Assembly: GCA_020847635.1 (NCBI GenBank)
Contig: JADLBQ010000086.1
Span: forward strand, 1 to 64,000
DNA from: Bacteroidia bacterium
GTDB lineage: Bacteria; Bacteroidota; Bacteroidia; AKYH767-A; OLB10
DNA length: 64,000 bases
Direction of reading: 5' to 3'
Positions 30,209-40,374 of this stretch are shown here, in pieces. The first letter of the stretch is position 1. Each line of letters starts with the position of its first letter. Both the position numbers and the translations under genes were made by a program. Under the pieces are notes generated by a model, which saw only the letters and a program-made list of their open reading frames with translations, made no database searches and was not told where the DNA came from.

Positions 30209-30541
30209 ATGGCAAAAAAACCAGCAAAAAAAGCAGCTAAAAAAACAGTAAAGAAAGCAGCTAAAAAAACAGCAAAGCCAAAAGCAAAACGTAAACCGAA
30301 TGCAGCCTTTATGAAGCCGCTGACAATCGGTGAAGCACTTCATCCAATAGTGGGAAGTAAACCAATACCTCGTACCGAAGTGGTAAAAAAACTTTGGGAG
30401 TACATTCGCAAAAACAAACTGCAGGATTCAAAAGAAAAGCGTAATATTAATGCTGATTCCAACCTGCAAAAAGTTTTTGGTGGCAAGAAAACAGTTAGCA
30501 TGTTTGAAATGACCAAGCATGTGAGCAAACACTTATCGTAA
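30209..30541 (+). CDS. SWIB/MDM2 domain protein with lysine-rich N-terminal tail
   Basis: MAKKPAKKAAKKTVKKAAKKTAKPKAKRK then FMKPLTIGEALHPIVGSKPIPRTEVVKKLWEYIRKNKLQD...NADSNLQKVFG. Confidence 0.92.
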   Translation: MAKKPAKKAAKKTVKKAAKKTAKPKAKRKPNAAFMKPLTIGEALHPIVGSKPIPRTEVVKKLWEYIRKNKLQDSKEKRNINADSNLQKVFGGKKTVSMFEMTKHVSKHLS

Positions 30542-30563
30542 TTATTAATAGATAGTAAGTATT

Positions 30564-30594
30564 AAAACGGAAGCTTCGGCTTCCGTTTTTTTTT
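30564..30594 (+). terminator. Rho-independent terminator after the SWIB gene
   Basis: AAAACGGAAGC TTCG GCTTCCGTTTT with T tract. Confidence 0.9.
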
Positions 30595-30729
30595 CCTCCG
30601 TTATGAATACTTTATTGGTGGGTGATGAGTTTTTGTAAAATGCATTTTAATAAGGCCGAAGCGATATGGAAGCCCATTCAACTGGGTAAGTAAGGGGCAT
30701 CTGTCAGTAGGGTAAAAATATTTTTAACA

Positions 30730-30755
30730 GAAACTATGCAAACCAGAATAGTTTC
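30730..30755. promoter_or_regulatory. Candidate TetR operator (inverted repeat)
   Basis: GAAACTAT-N10-ATAGTTTC immediately upstream of the tetR-family gene. Confidence 0.55.
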
Positions 30756-30757
30756 CA

Positions 30758-30765
30758 TAGTTTTG
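30758..30765 (+). promoter_or_regulatory. -7 element TAGTTTTG, 7 nt upstream of the TetR-family ATG
   Basis: Perfect TAnnTTTG. Confidence 0.6.
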
Positions 30766-30772
30766 CACCCCC

Positions 30773-31408
30773 ATGAAAAACAACACCGCGTCAGAAGATC
30801 TGAAATCCAGAATTCAACAGACTGCTGAACTGCTTTTTTTTAGGCATGGTATTAAATCCGTAACGATGGATGATATTGCCGCCCATCTTGGTATTTCAAA
30901 GAAGACATTATACAGGGAATTTAGAAATAAAGATAAGTTAGTTACAACACTGCTGGAAGTTAAATTAAAAGACGAAGTATGTAATTCAGAGAAGATTCTT
31001 CAAGTTGCTGCCAACTCGATTGAATGGTTCATGCTATTAATGCAGCAAACTGAAAACCTGATTAATGCAATTAATCCTGTCTTGTTCTATGAACTCAGGA
31101 AATATCATTTCCAAGCATGGAAAACTTATCTTGATTTCAGAGAACGAGTCATTCGGCAGTCTGTAGTTGAAATGATTAAACGGGGAAAATCAGAAGGATT
31201 GGTTCGTCCTGATGTTGACGCAGAAATAATGGGCCAGTATCGGGTAGTGCAGGTTGATATGCTCTTTGACAATCATTCCTTTCCGTCCGATAAATTCAAA
31301 ATAGCAAGAGTTCAGTTAGTCCTGCTTGAACATTTCCTTTACGGCATTTGTACCTTGAAAGGATACAAACTCATCAATAAGTACAAACAAATTATTGAAG
31401 CAGAATAA
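30773..31408 (+). CDS. TetR/AcrR family transcriptional regulator
   Basis: N-terminal HTH: GIKSVTMDDIAAHLGISKKTLYREFRNKDKLV. Confidence 0.93.
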   Translation: MKNNTASEDLKSRIQQTAELLFFRHGIKSVTMDDIAAHLGISKKTLYREFRNKDKLVTTLLEVKLKDEVCNSEKILQVAANSIEWFMLLMQQTENLINAINPVLFYELRKYHFQAWKTYLDFRERVIRQSVVEMIKRGKSEGLVRPDVDAEIMGQYRVVQVDMLFDNHSFPSDKFKIARVQLVLLEHFLYGICTLKGYKLINKYKQIIEAE

Positions 31409-31412
31409 CTTT

Positions 31413-32750
31413 ATGTTATCAAAACGATTAATATTTAGCATAGCTGTTATACTTAGCAAGCAGCTGCTGCACGCCCAGTCATTCACTGTTCAACAGGCTG
31501 TTGAATTTGCAATTCAGCATGACGTTACAACACAAAATGCAGCAATTGACCGCGAAATAGCTAATAAAAAAGTGAATGAATTGATTGGAATCGGGCTACC
31601 CCAGATTAACATAGAAGCCGACCTCCAGAAATTTCTAAAAATTCCGACTACGTTTGTTCCGGTCGAATTTTTCGGAGGTCCACCGGGTACCTATATGCCG
31701 ATTCAGTTTGGACAGAATTATGCTGCAAATGCCGGAGTCTCTGTCAGTCAGCTTTTATTTGACGGTTCTTATCTGGTCGGGGTTCAGGCATCTCGGATTT
31801 ATGCCGATTTGGCCAGAAAAGGCTATGAGCAAACAAAAATTGAGACTGCCCAGAAAGTGATTAAAGCGTATTATTCAGCTCTGGTCAATGAAGAACACTA
31901 TGAACTGTTAAAGGCAAATACAGAAAGGCTAAAAAAACTAAAAGAGGATACGAAAGCACTTTATGTAAATGGCTTTGTGGAAAAAATGGATATGGACAGG
32001 GTTGAGGTTGCTTATAACAATGTGCTTACAAGCCGTGATCGGACACAACGGCTGATCCTTCTTTCAAAGGCCTTATTGAAATTTCAGATGGGGATGGAGC
32101 CTTCCGCAGAGATCTTGCTTGCAGATAGCCTTCAGTCGGCCAGGCTGGATGAGCAACTGATTGACGAATCGGCCATCCCTTTAAAAACGAGGATTGAATA
32201 CTCCATCCTCGAAACAACACTGAAGCTGCATCAACTGGAACTGAAAAAGAACAGGTTTGAATACCTGCCTTCACTGGCAGCTTATGGAACTTTCAGGTAT
32301 GATGCTTCCAGAAATGACTTTACAATCTTTGATAACTCCTACCGTTGGTTCCCAACTTCCCTTATTGGCCTTAAGCTTACCCTGCCAGTTTTTGACGGAT
32401 TGCAGAAACGATCCAGGATCCAGCAATCAAAACTGAATATTAATAAAATCGAAAACAGTTTTGCTGAATTATCCAGGGGTATTGAACTGGAAAATATGAA
32501 AGCCCAGACGGAACTGCTTAACAGTCTTTCAGCTCTACAGGTTCAAAAGGAGAACCGGAGCCTGGCAGCCGGAGTTGCCCGTGCAGCCAGAATCAAATAC
32601 GAGCAAGGCGTTGGATCAAATCTGGAAGTAATCTCAGCTGAGACTGACTTGCGTGAAGCCGAAACCAACTATTTCGCAGCCCTTTATCAGGCACTCATTG
32701 CTCAGACAGATTATAAAAAGGCCAAAGGGACTTTACTTAACAATTATTAG
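31413..32750 (+). CDS. TolC family outer membrane efflux protein
   Basis: Signal peptide, long helical repeats, YEQGVGSNLEVISAETDLREAETNYFAALY. Confidence 0.92.
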   Translation: MLSKRLIFSIAVILSKQLLHAQSFTVQQAVEFAIQHDVTTQNAAIDREIANKKVNELIGIGLPQINIEADLQKFLKIPTTFVPVEFFGGPPGTYMPIQFGQNYAANAGVSVSQLLFDGSYLVGVQASRIYADLARKGYEQTKIETAQKVIKAYYSALVNEEHYELLKANTERLKKLKEDTKALYVNGFVEKMDMDRVEVAYNNVLTSRDRTQRLILLSKALLKFQMGMEPSAEILLADSLQSARLDEQLIDESAIPLKTRIEYSILETTLKLHQLELKKNRFEYLPSLAAYGTFRYDASRNDFTIFDNSYRWFPTSLIGLKLTLPVFDGLQKRSRIQQSKLNINKIENSFAELSRGIELENMKAQTELLNSLSALQVQKENRSLAAGVARAARIKYEQGVGSNLEVISAETDLREAETNYFAALYQALIAQTDYKKAKGTLLNNY

Positions 32751-32765
32751 CAGAATCTACAATTT

Positions 32766-33893
32766 ATGAGAAAACACATATTAATTATAGCTACCCTAAT
32801 ATCTATAATGCAGGCAGCCTGTAATTCCGGCAATCCTGAAAAACGACAGCAAAAACTTAAAGAACTAAAGGCGAAAGAAGCAGATATTAAACAACAGATT
32901 GAAGCGCTTGAGCATGAATTAGGTAGTTCTGACTCTGCAAGTGCTGTCAGAGGGAAGATGGTAGTAGTTACTGAAATGAAAGAGCAGCCGTTTATCCATT
33001 ATGTAGAAGTTCAGGGAGCTGTGTCAGGAGATCAAGATGTTATTGTTAGTGCTCAGGCAATGGGATCGGTTACTTCAGTATTGGTAAAAACCGGTGATAA
33101 AATAATCCGCGGCCAGCTAATGGCTACTATTGATGACCGAATTATCCGGCAAAGTATGGAGTCAGTTCAGGTTCAGTATAACCTGGCAAAAACAATTTAT
33201 GACCGACAGAAGAACCTCTGGGATCAGCAAATTGGAAGTGAAATTCAGTTTTTGAATGCTAAAACACAAAAAGAATCATTAGAGAAGCAGTTGGCTGCAT
33301 TGCAGGATCAACTGGATTTGACAAGAATCAAATCACCAATTGACGGAACAGTTGATCAGGTTAATGTTAAAGCAGGACAAACCGTTTCTCCGGGAATACC
33401 GGTTTTCCGAGTGGTAAATCTGGAAGAGTTAAAAGTGAAAGCTGAGGTTGCAGAGTCGCATATTAATACAGTAAAACAAGGAAACCAGGTAACATTAATC
33501 TTTCCTGACATGAACAAAGAGATTCAAACCCGGCTGGATTATTCCGGAAAGGCTATTAACACACTTAACCGGAGTTTCAATGTGGAAGTTCACTTAAAGA
33601 AATCAGATGGTGTTTTTTATCCAAATCAGGTTGTTGTTGTCAAAATCGCAGACTACCATAATAACAGTGCTTTTGTCATCCCGGTTTCTGCTGTTCAGAA
33701 GACCGGTGATGGTGAATTTGTTTTCATTTCAGAACCAGCCGGAAATAAAACTTACACAGCCAGGCATAAGAAAATCATAACCGGGAGATCCTATAATGGT
33801 AAAGTTGAAGTCCTGTCGGGAATAACTAACGGAGATCTTATCATTACATTCGGAAATCAGAATCTTGTTGAAGGTGATTTAATTAATTTCTGA
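32766..33893 (+). CDS. RND efflux periplasmic adaptor subunit (MFP/HlyD type)
   Basis: Lipobox AACNS, biotinyl-like halves, LTRIKSPIDGTVDQVNVKAGQTVSPGIPVFRV. Confidence 0.93.
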   Translation: MRKHILIIATLISIMQAACNSGNPEKRQQKLKELKAKEADIKQQIEALEHELGSSDSASAVRGKMVVVTEMKEQPFIHYVEVQGAVSGDQDVIVSAQAMGSVTSVLVKTGDKIIRGQLMATIDDRIIRQSMESVQVQYNLAKTIYDRQKNLWDQQIGSEIQFLNAKTQKESLEKQLAALQDQLDLTRIKSPIDGTVDQVNVKAGQTVSPGIPVFRVVNLEELKVKAEVAESHINTVKQGNQVTLIFPDMNKEIQTRLDYSGKAINTLNRSFNVEVHLKKSDGVFYPNQVVVVKIADYHNNSAFVIPVSAVQKTGDGEFVFISEPAGNKTYTARHKKIITGRSYNGKVEVLSGITNGDLIITFGNQNLVEGDLINF

Positions 33894-33913
33894 ATTGTAT
33901 CTAAATTTCTTTT

Positions 33914-36900
33914 ATGCAAGACACTACTAAAGAATTCAGACCCAGTTCCTGGGCTATTGATAACCGGGTTGCTATTTTTGTTTTTACGATTATTCTGCTG
34001 GTTGCAGGTATTATTTCATACAATAAGATTCCTAAAGAAAGTTTCCCTGATATTTCTCTTCCGAATATCTATGTAAGTGTAATTTATGCAGGAACTTCTC
34101 CAACTGATATGGAGAATCTGATTGTAAGGCCGATTGAGAAGGAATGTAAAAGTATTGCAGGAGTTAAGAAAATTAAGAGTAACTCAATGCAGGATTATGC
34201 AAATGTGATCGTAGAATTTAATTCGGAAGAAAACATTACTGAAGCTAAACGAAAAGTTAAAGATGCGGTAGATCGTGCCAGGAAAGATCTCCCAGCAGAT
34301 CTCTCGGAGGATCCGGTCATTGAAGAAATCAATTTTGCAGACTTACCAATTATGTATGTCAACATAAGCGGTCCGTATGAGCTGGCCAGGCTGAAAAAAT
34401 TTGCAGATGAGGCAAAGGATAAAATAGAAAGCTTGCCGGAAGTCAAGAAGGTTGATGTCATTGGAGAACTTGTGCGTCAGATTCAGATTAATGTTGACAT
34501 GTTCAAAATGCAGGCTTCCGGTGTGACAATGGGAGATATTGAACAGGCGGTTAAATATGAAAACCTGACGGTTCCCGGGGGGAGTATTGCAATGGATGGA
34601 GTCCGTAGAACCATGAGCGTAAGTGGTGATTTTAAAAATGTTGATGAAATCCGGAATCTGGTAATTAAATCAATGGAAGGTAAAACAGTTTATCTGAAAG
34701 AGATTGCAGATGTAGAAGACAGTTTTAAAGAACAGGAAAGTTATTCGAGGCTGGATCATAACAATGTAATCACCCTGGCGGTGGTAAAACGACTGGGTGC
34801 CAACCTGATTGAAGCCTCAGATCATATTGTAGAACTGATGGATAAGCTGCAACAGGAGAATTTTCCAGATGATCTGAAAGTTGTTTTAACCAATGATCAG
34901 AGTGAACAAACCCGTACTACCCTTCATGACCTGATTAATACCATTGTTATTGGCTTCCTTCTGGTGGTTATCCTGCTGATGTTTTTCATGGGTCCTGTAA
35001 ATGCCTTTTTTGTAGCACTGTCAGTTCCCTTGAGTATGTGTGTGGCATTTATCATAATGCCGACCATTGGCTTTACCATGAATTTCATTGTGTTGTACTC
35101 CTTTTTATTAGCTCTTGGAATTGTTGTAGATGATGCTATTGTTGTGATTGAAAATACACACCGGATTTTTGCAAATGGGCGTTTACCTGTTACCATTGCT
35201 GCTAAACGGGCAGCAGGTGAAGTATTTATGCCGGTTTTTTCAGGAACACTTACTACGCTGGCACCCTTTATTCCATTGGCATTCTGGACAGGTATTATCG
35301 GAAAGTTTATGTTCTTCCTTCCGATTACTTTAATTATAACATTAATGGCTTCATTGTTTGTTGCATACATTATAAATCCTGCTTTTGCGGTTCAGTTTAT
35401 GAAACCACACAAGCTGGAGTATAACCCGAAAAAAGGATTAAAAATCATGTTAATTATTTTCGGTGGGGTCATTGCCATAAGTTATGCAACGGGGTTAACG
35501 GGGTTGGCAAATTTTGCTGTACTGATCATGCTGCTAAACCTGCTTCATCGTTTTTGGCTTTACAAAATCATTAATAGATTCCGTGAAAAAATCTGGCCAT
35601 CCTTTCAAAACTTTTATGCCCGGATATTGAAGTCGGCCCTTAGCCGGCCTTACACAATGCTGATTGCAACGGTATGCTTGTTTTTTCTTTCAATTGGTAT
35701 GTTGATCGTCAGAAATGGCGGAGTCCGGTTCTTCCCGGAGGCTGATCCGAATTTTATTTTTGTCTATACTTCACTTCCTGTTGGAACGGATCAGGCCTAC
35801 ACTGACAGCATTACCCAGATTGTTGAGAAAAGAGTATATAATGTAATTGGCGAGCATAACCCGTTAGTAAAATCCGTAATTTCAAATGTGGGTGTGGCTG
35901 TAACGGATCCTGTTGATGAAGACCAGGGCTATTATGCCAATAAAAGTAAGGTGACGGTTGCATTTGTAAAGTTCAGCGAGAGAAAGGGTCAGTCAACCAG
36001 AGTTTACCTTGATAGAATCAGGCAGGAGATTAAGGGTATCCCAGGAGCTGAGATTACTGTGGCTCAGGAACAAAGCGGGCCACCGGTGGGGAAACCGATC
36101 AGCATCGAAATTACGGGTGATGACTTTGACTTGCTCAATACCTACAGCAGTTCACTTAAACGGTATCTTGATTCACTTCAGATTCCGGGAGTGGAAGAAC
36201 TTAAATCAGATTTACAGGCGAATAAACCGCAAATTACTTTTAAGATTGACCGTGAGCGAGTTAACCGGGAAAGTATTTTTACTGGTCAGATTGGAAATGA
36301 AATTAACCTGGCAGTTCTCGGACGTGATATCTCTAAATACAGAGAGGATAATGATGAATATGACATTGTTCTGAAGTTTAAGGATGAACAACGGAATAAT
36401 ATTGATCTGGTTACCAATCTAAAAATTATGTACCGGGATATGGCAGCCGGTGGAATGGTCAGAAATGTACCCTTATCAACCTTTGCTGATATTCAATACA
36501 CAGACACCTACGCAACTATTAAAAGAAAAAACCAGAAACGGATTGTTACAATTGCCTCTAATGTTCTTTCCGGATACAATGAACAGGGTGTTGTGGCGTC
36601 TGTTGTATCGGCAGTAAAAAGTTTTCCTGTTGCACCCGGTGTTGAAGTAAAAATGGGAGGAGCCCAGCAGGAACAAGCTGAAACAATGGCATTTCTGTTC
36701 ACCGCTCTGCTGGTTTCTTTTCTGTTGATTATTATTATTCTGGTCGTTCAGTTTAATTCGGTTGGCAAACCACTGATTATAATGGTTGAGATTATGTTCA
36801 GTATCATTGGAAGTTTTCTCGGATTCTCAATTTTTAAAATGGAATTCAGTACGGTAATGTCGGGTATTGGTATTATTGCTCTAGCCGGAATAGTTGTCCG

Positions 36901-37273
36901 TAATGGTATTCTCATTGTAGAATTTACAGATCTGCTTCGCCAGCAAGGAGTCCCATTAATGGATGCAATTGTAGAAGCAGGCCGGATTCGTATGACACCT
37001 GTTGTTCTGACTGCAGCTGCAACTATGTTGGGGCTTGTTCCGCTGGCCATTGGGTTTAATATTGATTTTGTAACACTCTTTACTGAGTTGAAACCCGATA
37101 TTTATTTCGGAGGTGATAGTACTGCTTTTTGGGGGCCCCTCTCATGGACCATGATCTTCGGACTTGGGTTTGCAACCTTTCTCACGTTAATTTTGGTTCC
37201 GGTAATGTACTTGCTTGGATACAGGGTTGTAAACAAAACTCGTCAATGGACTGCCCGTTTAGCAACAGATTAA
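33914..37273 (+). CDS. RND superfamily efflux permease (AcrB-like)
   Basis: 1119 aa, 12-TM pattern, FPDISLPNIYVSVIYAGTSPTDMENLIVRPIE, GIVVDDAIVVIEN. Confidence 0.95.
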   Translation: MQDTTKEFRPSSWAIDNRVAIFVFTIILLVAGIISYNKIPKESFPDISLPNIYVSVIYAGTSPTDMENLIVRPIEKECKSIAGVKKIKSNSMQDYANVIVEFNSEENITEAKRKVKDAVDRARKDLPADLSEDPVIEEINFADLPIMYVNISGPYELARLKKFADEAKDKIESLPEVKKVDVIGELVRQIQINVDMFKMQASGVTMGDIEQAVKYENLTVPGGSIAMDGVRRTMSVSGDFKNVDEIRNLVIKSMEGKTVYLKEIADVEDSFKEQESYSRLDHNNVITLAVVKRLGANLIEASDHIVELMDKLQQENFPDDLKVVLTNDQSEQTRTTLHDLINTIVIGFLLVVILLMFFMGPVNAFFVALSVPLSMCVAFIIMPTIGFTMNFIVLYSFLLALGIVVDDAIVVIENTHRIFANGRLPVTIAAKRAAGEVFMPVFSGTLTTLAPFIPLAFWTGIIGKFMFFLPITLIITLMASLFVAYIINPAFAVQFMKPHKLEYNPKKGLKIMLIIFGGVIAISYATGLTGLANFAVLIMLLNLLHRFWLYKIINRFREKIWPSFQNFYARILKSALSRPYTMLIATVCLFFLSIGMLIVRNGGVRFFPEADPNFIFVYTSLPVGTDQAYTDSITQIVEKRVYNVIGEHNPLVKSVISNVGVAVTDPVDEDQGYYANKSKVTVAFVKFSERKGQSTRVYLDRIRQEIKGIPGAEITVAQEQSGPPVGKPISIEITGDDFDLLNTYSSSLKRYLDSLQIPGVEELKSDLQANKPQITFKIDRERVNRESIFTGQIGNEINLAVLGRDISKYREDNDEYDIVLKFKDEQRNNIDLVTNLKIMYRDMAAGGMVRNVPLSTFADIQYTDTYATIKRKNQKRIVTIASNVLSGYNEQGVVASVVSAVKSFPVAPGVEVKMGGAQQEQAETMAFLFTALLVSFLLIIIILVVQFNSVGKPLIIMVEIMFSIIGSFLGFSIFKMEFSTVMSGIGIIALAGIVVRNGILIVEFTDLLRQQGVPLMDAIVEAGRIRMTPVVLTAAATMLGLVPLAIGFNIDFVTLFTELKPDIYFGGDSTAFWGPLSWTMIFGLGFATFLTLILVPVMYLLGYRVVNKTRQWTARLATD

Positions 37274-37315
37274 GTTTAACTATTTTGAAATTATTCTTTT
37301 TTAGAATCTTATAAA

Positions 37316-38083
37316 ATGGAAATTGGCTTAGTTTTATCCGGAGGAGGAGCACGGGGTTTTGCACATGCTGGTGTAATAAAAGCATTACAAGAATTTGGGA
37401 TAACAATCAACGAAATTTCAGGTGTCAGTGCAGGTTCGGTTATCGGAGCCTATTATGCGGCTGGCTTCAGTATTGATGAAATTATTTCTGTTACAAAAAG
37501 ATTGGAGTTATTCCGTGTGATTGACGTCAGACTGCTACGGCCCGGATTGTTCAGACTGAATTCTATTCGCAAAGGACTTAATACACATTTGAAGGGAATT
37601 TCCTTTGATCAATTAAATATCCCGCTTACAGTTACAGCCACCGATTTTGAGAACGGACTCTCGTGTTTTATTAATTCAGGAAATGTTGTTGAAGCAATTC
37701 TGGCTTCGTCAGCAATCCCTGCATTGTTTGATCCGGTAGCATATGAAGGCCGGAAACTGGTTGACGGAGGATTACTTAATAATTTCCCGGTCGAGCCGCT
37801 TCAAAATAAAAAAATAAAGATAATTGGTGTTCATGTAAACCCGGTTGGTAAAGTTGATGTTTCCCGGCTCAAGATTCCTTCTGTAATCGAACGAAGCCTT
37901 AACCTGGCAATTTCAAATGAAGTAAAAGCAAGAAAAAACGAATGTAATGTTTTTATTGAACCTCCCGAATTGTCTGATTTCGGAGTATTTGATTTTGATG
38001 ATGCCGATCAGATTGTTTCGATTGGTTATCAGCATACGATGAAAATGAAAAATGAGATTGAACACAAAATTCTGGAAGGTTAA
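37316..38083 (+). CDS. patatin-like phospholipase family protein
   Basis: LSGGGARGFAHAGV, GVSAGSVIG, VDGGLLNNFPVEPL. Confidence 0.93.
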   Translation: MEIGLVLSGGGARGFAHAGVIKALQEFGITINEISGVSAGSVIGAYYAAGFSIDEIISVTKRLELFRVIDVRLLRPGLFRLNSIRKGLNTHLKGISFDQLNIPLTVTATDFENGLSCFINSGNVVEAILASSAIPALFDPVAYEGRKLVDGGLLNNFPVEPLQNKKIKIIGVHVNPVGKVDVSRLKIPSVIERSLNLAISNEVKARKNECNVFIEPPELSDFGVFDFDDADQIVSIGYQHTMKMKNEIEHKILEG

Positions 38084-38553
38084 GCAGAAATTTCAAAAGG
38101 TTTATTAATTAACAATACCTTTATACCCGACCAGCTAACCATTAAAAAGCCCCTCTTTTACATTAATCCGGTGTGTCAGATGAACAGATTTTTAGTAGGC
38201 AGGCTTGGTTCCACCTAGTTTCCTGCTTCTTATTATTTAAGCCTTGTTCTAAAAGTTAGAGTTCACAGCTGGTTGAACAACTCAAACAGTTTATCCGGGT
38301 TCACGACAAGAGGTAATTACAGAAAAGTTTTCAAATCAAAGGTGCTAAGCTTTTGTATTTCATTTTGTTCTTTTTGCATAAGGGGGGGTGGTAATAAATA
38401 TAAGCAATCAGATTTTAGCACCAGCTATGGATCTACTTGTTTTATCATTTAAATGGTACTTCTTGTTTACCTGACAAGAAGAAGATGTGCTGAAAATTTC
38501 ATAACTTCAGAAAAGAATAGTCAGAGCAGGATTTACTTTTTTTCCTTAGCTTT

Positions 38554-40083
38554 TTAAAAGGCTGGTTCATCATCTCCCATTTCGTCCATTCTTGATTTAC
38601 GGGTAATGCGATCAGAGATATCAGGCCTGAAATCAGGGAATGCTTCTTCAAAATTATAATTATCAAGATCGGTGAAACGGGTAAGATGATTGATAAACCT
38701 TAAATTGATTTCTCCTATTGAGCCATTACGGTTTTTTGCCAGGATGATATTGGCAATTCCCGTTGTGGGATTCCCGTCTGCATCTTCGGTCATACCATAA
38801 TACTCGGGCCGGTGAATAAATAAGACCATGTCAGCATCCTGTTCAATAGCTCCTGAATCACGAAGGTCTGAGAGCATAGGTTTCTTACTGCCTTCTCTTC
38901 TGGCTTCAACCGCCCGGCTTAATTGAGATAAAGCGATGATGGGCAGGTCAAGCTCTTTAGCAATATTCTTCAGTGACCTGGAGATATAACTGATTTCCTG
39001 CTCACGGGTGCCTGAACGTGATTCATTTCCTGAAACCATCAGCTGAAGATAATCAATAACAACCAGTTCAATGCGGTGTTCGGCTTTCATTCTTCTGCAT
39101 TTTGCCCTGAATTCAAAGACCGATAATGCCGGTGTGTCATCAATATAAATAGGAGCCTGGGAAAGTGCATTAATCTTAGAATTGAGTTGTTCCCATTCGT
39201 GACCTGCCAGCTGACCTTTTCGAAGTTTATCGCTTGAGATTTCAGATTCGGAGGAGATCAGACGGGTAATCAATTGCTTAGATGTCATTTCAAGTGAAAA
39301 GAAAGCAACCGGTTTGTTGAACCGGACTGCTGCATTTCGGGCAAGCGACAGAACCAGCGAGGTTTTGCCCATGGCAGGTCTTGCTGCCAGGATAATCAGG
39401 TCTGACTTTTGCCATCCTAAGGTATAGCGGTCAAGATCTGTAAATCCACTGGGTACTCCCAACACATCGCTTTTCAGGTTACCGGCTGTCTCATATTCTT
39501 TCAATGCTTCCATAACTAAAGCCGGCATTTCATTGTATTTCCGTCTTACATTCATTTCACTGATCGCAAACAAATTTTGTTCGGCTCTGTCAAGAAGATC
39601 CAGTACATCAGTCGTATCTTCATAAGCCAGTTGGATAGTTTCGCTTGAAATACGAATGAGTTCACGCTGAATAAATTTTTGAAGAATAATTCGGGCATGA
39701 TATTCAATGTTTGCTGAAGATGCAACCCGCATCGTAAGCTGAGTAACATAATGTGGTCCTCCAATGATTTCGAGAGTTCCCTGATGCTTCAGCATTTCAA
39801 TGACAGTCAGCATATCAATGGGTTTGGAGATAGCGGCTAAAGCCAGAATAGCTTCAAAAATCTTTTTGTTGGCATCCGAATAAAAACACTCTGCTCTGAG
39901 TATTTCAATCACATGATTCAGTGCATCTTTTTCAAGAAGTAATGCTCCGAGTACAACTTCCTCAAGATCCAATGCCTGGGGTGGTAACTTACCGGTTCCT
40001 GCTAATACTTGTTGCTGTAAAATATTACTGCGGGTTGCACTCCGCTTCTTGCTTACTTCTGTCGTTGTTGATTTGAGTGCCAT
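38554..40083 (-). CDS. dnaB: replicative DNA helicase
   Basis: AARPAMGKTSLVLSLARN, FFSLEMTSKQLITRLI, LRDSGAIEQDADMVLFIHR. Confidence 0.95.
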   Translation of the reverse strand: MALKSTTTEVSKKRSATRSNILQQQVLAGTGKLPPQALDLEEVVLGALLLEKDALNHVIEILRAECFYSDANKKIFEAILALAAISKPIDMLTVIEMLKHQGTLEIIGGPHYVTQLTMRVASSANIEYHARIILQKFIQRELIRISSETIQLAYEDTTDVLDLLDRAEQNLFAISEMNVRRKYNEMPALVMEALKEYETAGNLKSDVLGVPSGFTDLDRYTLGWQKSDLIILAARPAMGKTSLVLSLARNAAVRFNKPVAFFSLEMTSKQLITRLISSESEISSDKLRKGQLAGHEWEQLNSKINALSQAPIYIDDTPALSVFEFRAKCRRMKAEHRIELVVIDYLQLMVSGNESRSGTREQEISYISRSLKNIAKELDLPIIALSQLSRAVEARREGSKKPMLSDLRDSGAIEQDADMVLFIHRPEYYGMTEDADGNPTTGIANIILAKNRNGSIGEINLRFINHLTRFTDLDNYNFEEAFPDFRPDISDRITRKSRMDEMGDDEPAF

Positions 40084-40092
40084 TCTTTACTT

Positions 40093-40100
40093 CAAAGATA
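40093..40100 (-). promoter_or_regulatory. -7 element TATCTTTG, 9 nt upstream of the dnaB ATG
   Basis: Plus-strand CAAAGATA. Confidence 0.55.
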
Positions 40101-40374
40101 AAAAGGGCTTCAAAGTTAATTCAAGCAGATTCTGCTCATGACAGTTTTTACTGGAATAGTTATCAACATGAGCTTTATTCATTTCATTGGTTATCTTCTC
40201 AACTCTTTTTAAGGATAAAATTCAATTTAAATTTATATTGAGATTCAGGCCATTATTGAGAAAAATAATCAAGTGAGTTAAAACCCATATTCCACTGAAT
40301 CTATTTTGTAGAGCCTGTAATTTTAAATTTGAATTATGATTTTGTTTTTAATCCCCAAAACTGATCTGTTTAGC

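Noticed and set aside
34924-35370. 148-aa minus-strand ORF inside the RND permease
   Set aside because: Entirely inside a confident AcrB-like CDS; no recognisable domain.
40160-40168. TTATCAACA near dnaB (and again near 50270), DnaA-box-like
   Set aside because: One mismatch to TTATCCACA and isolated; no cluster, no AT-rich unwinding element with dnaA/dnaN nearby, so not called as an origin.
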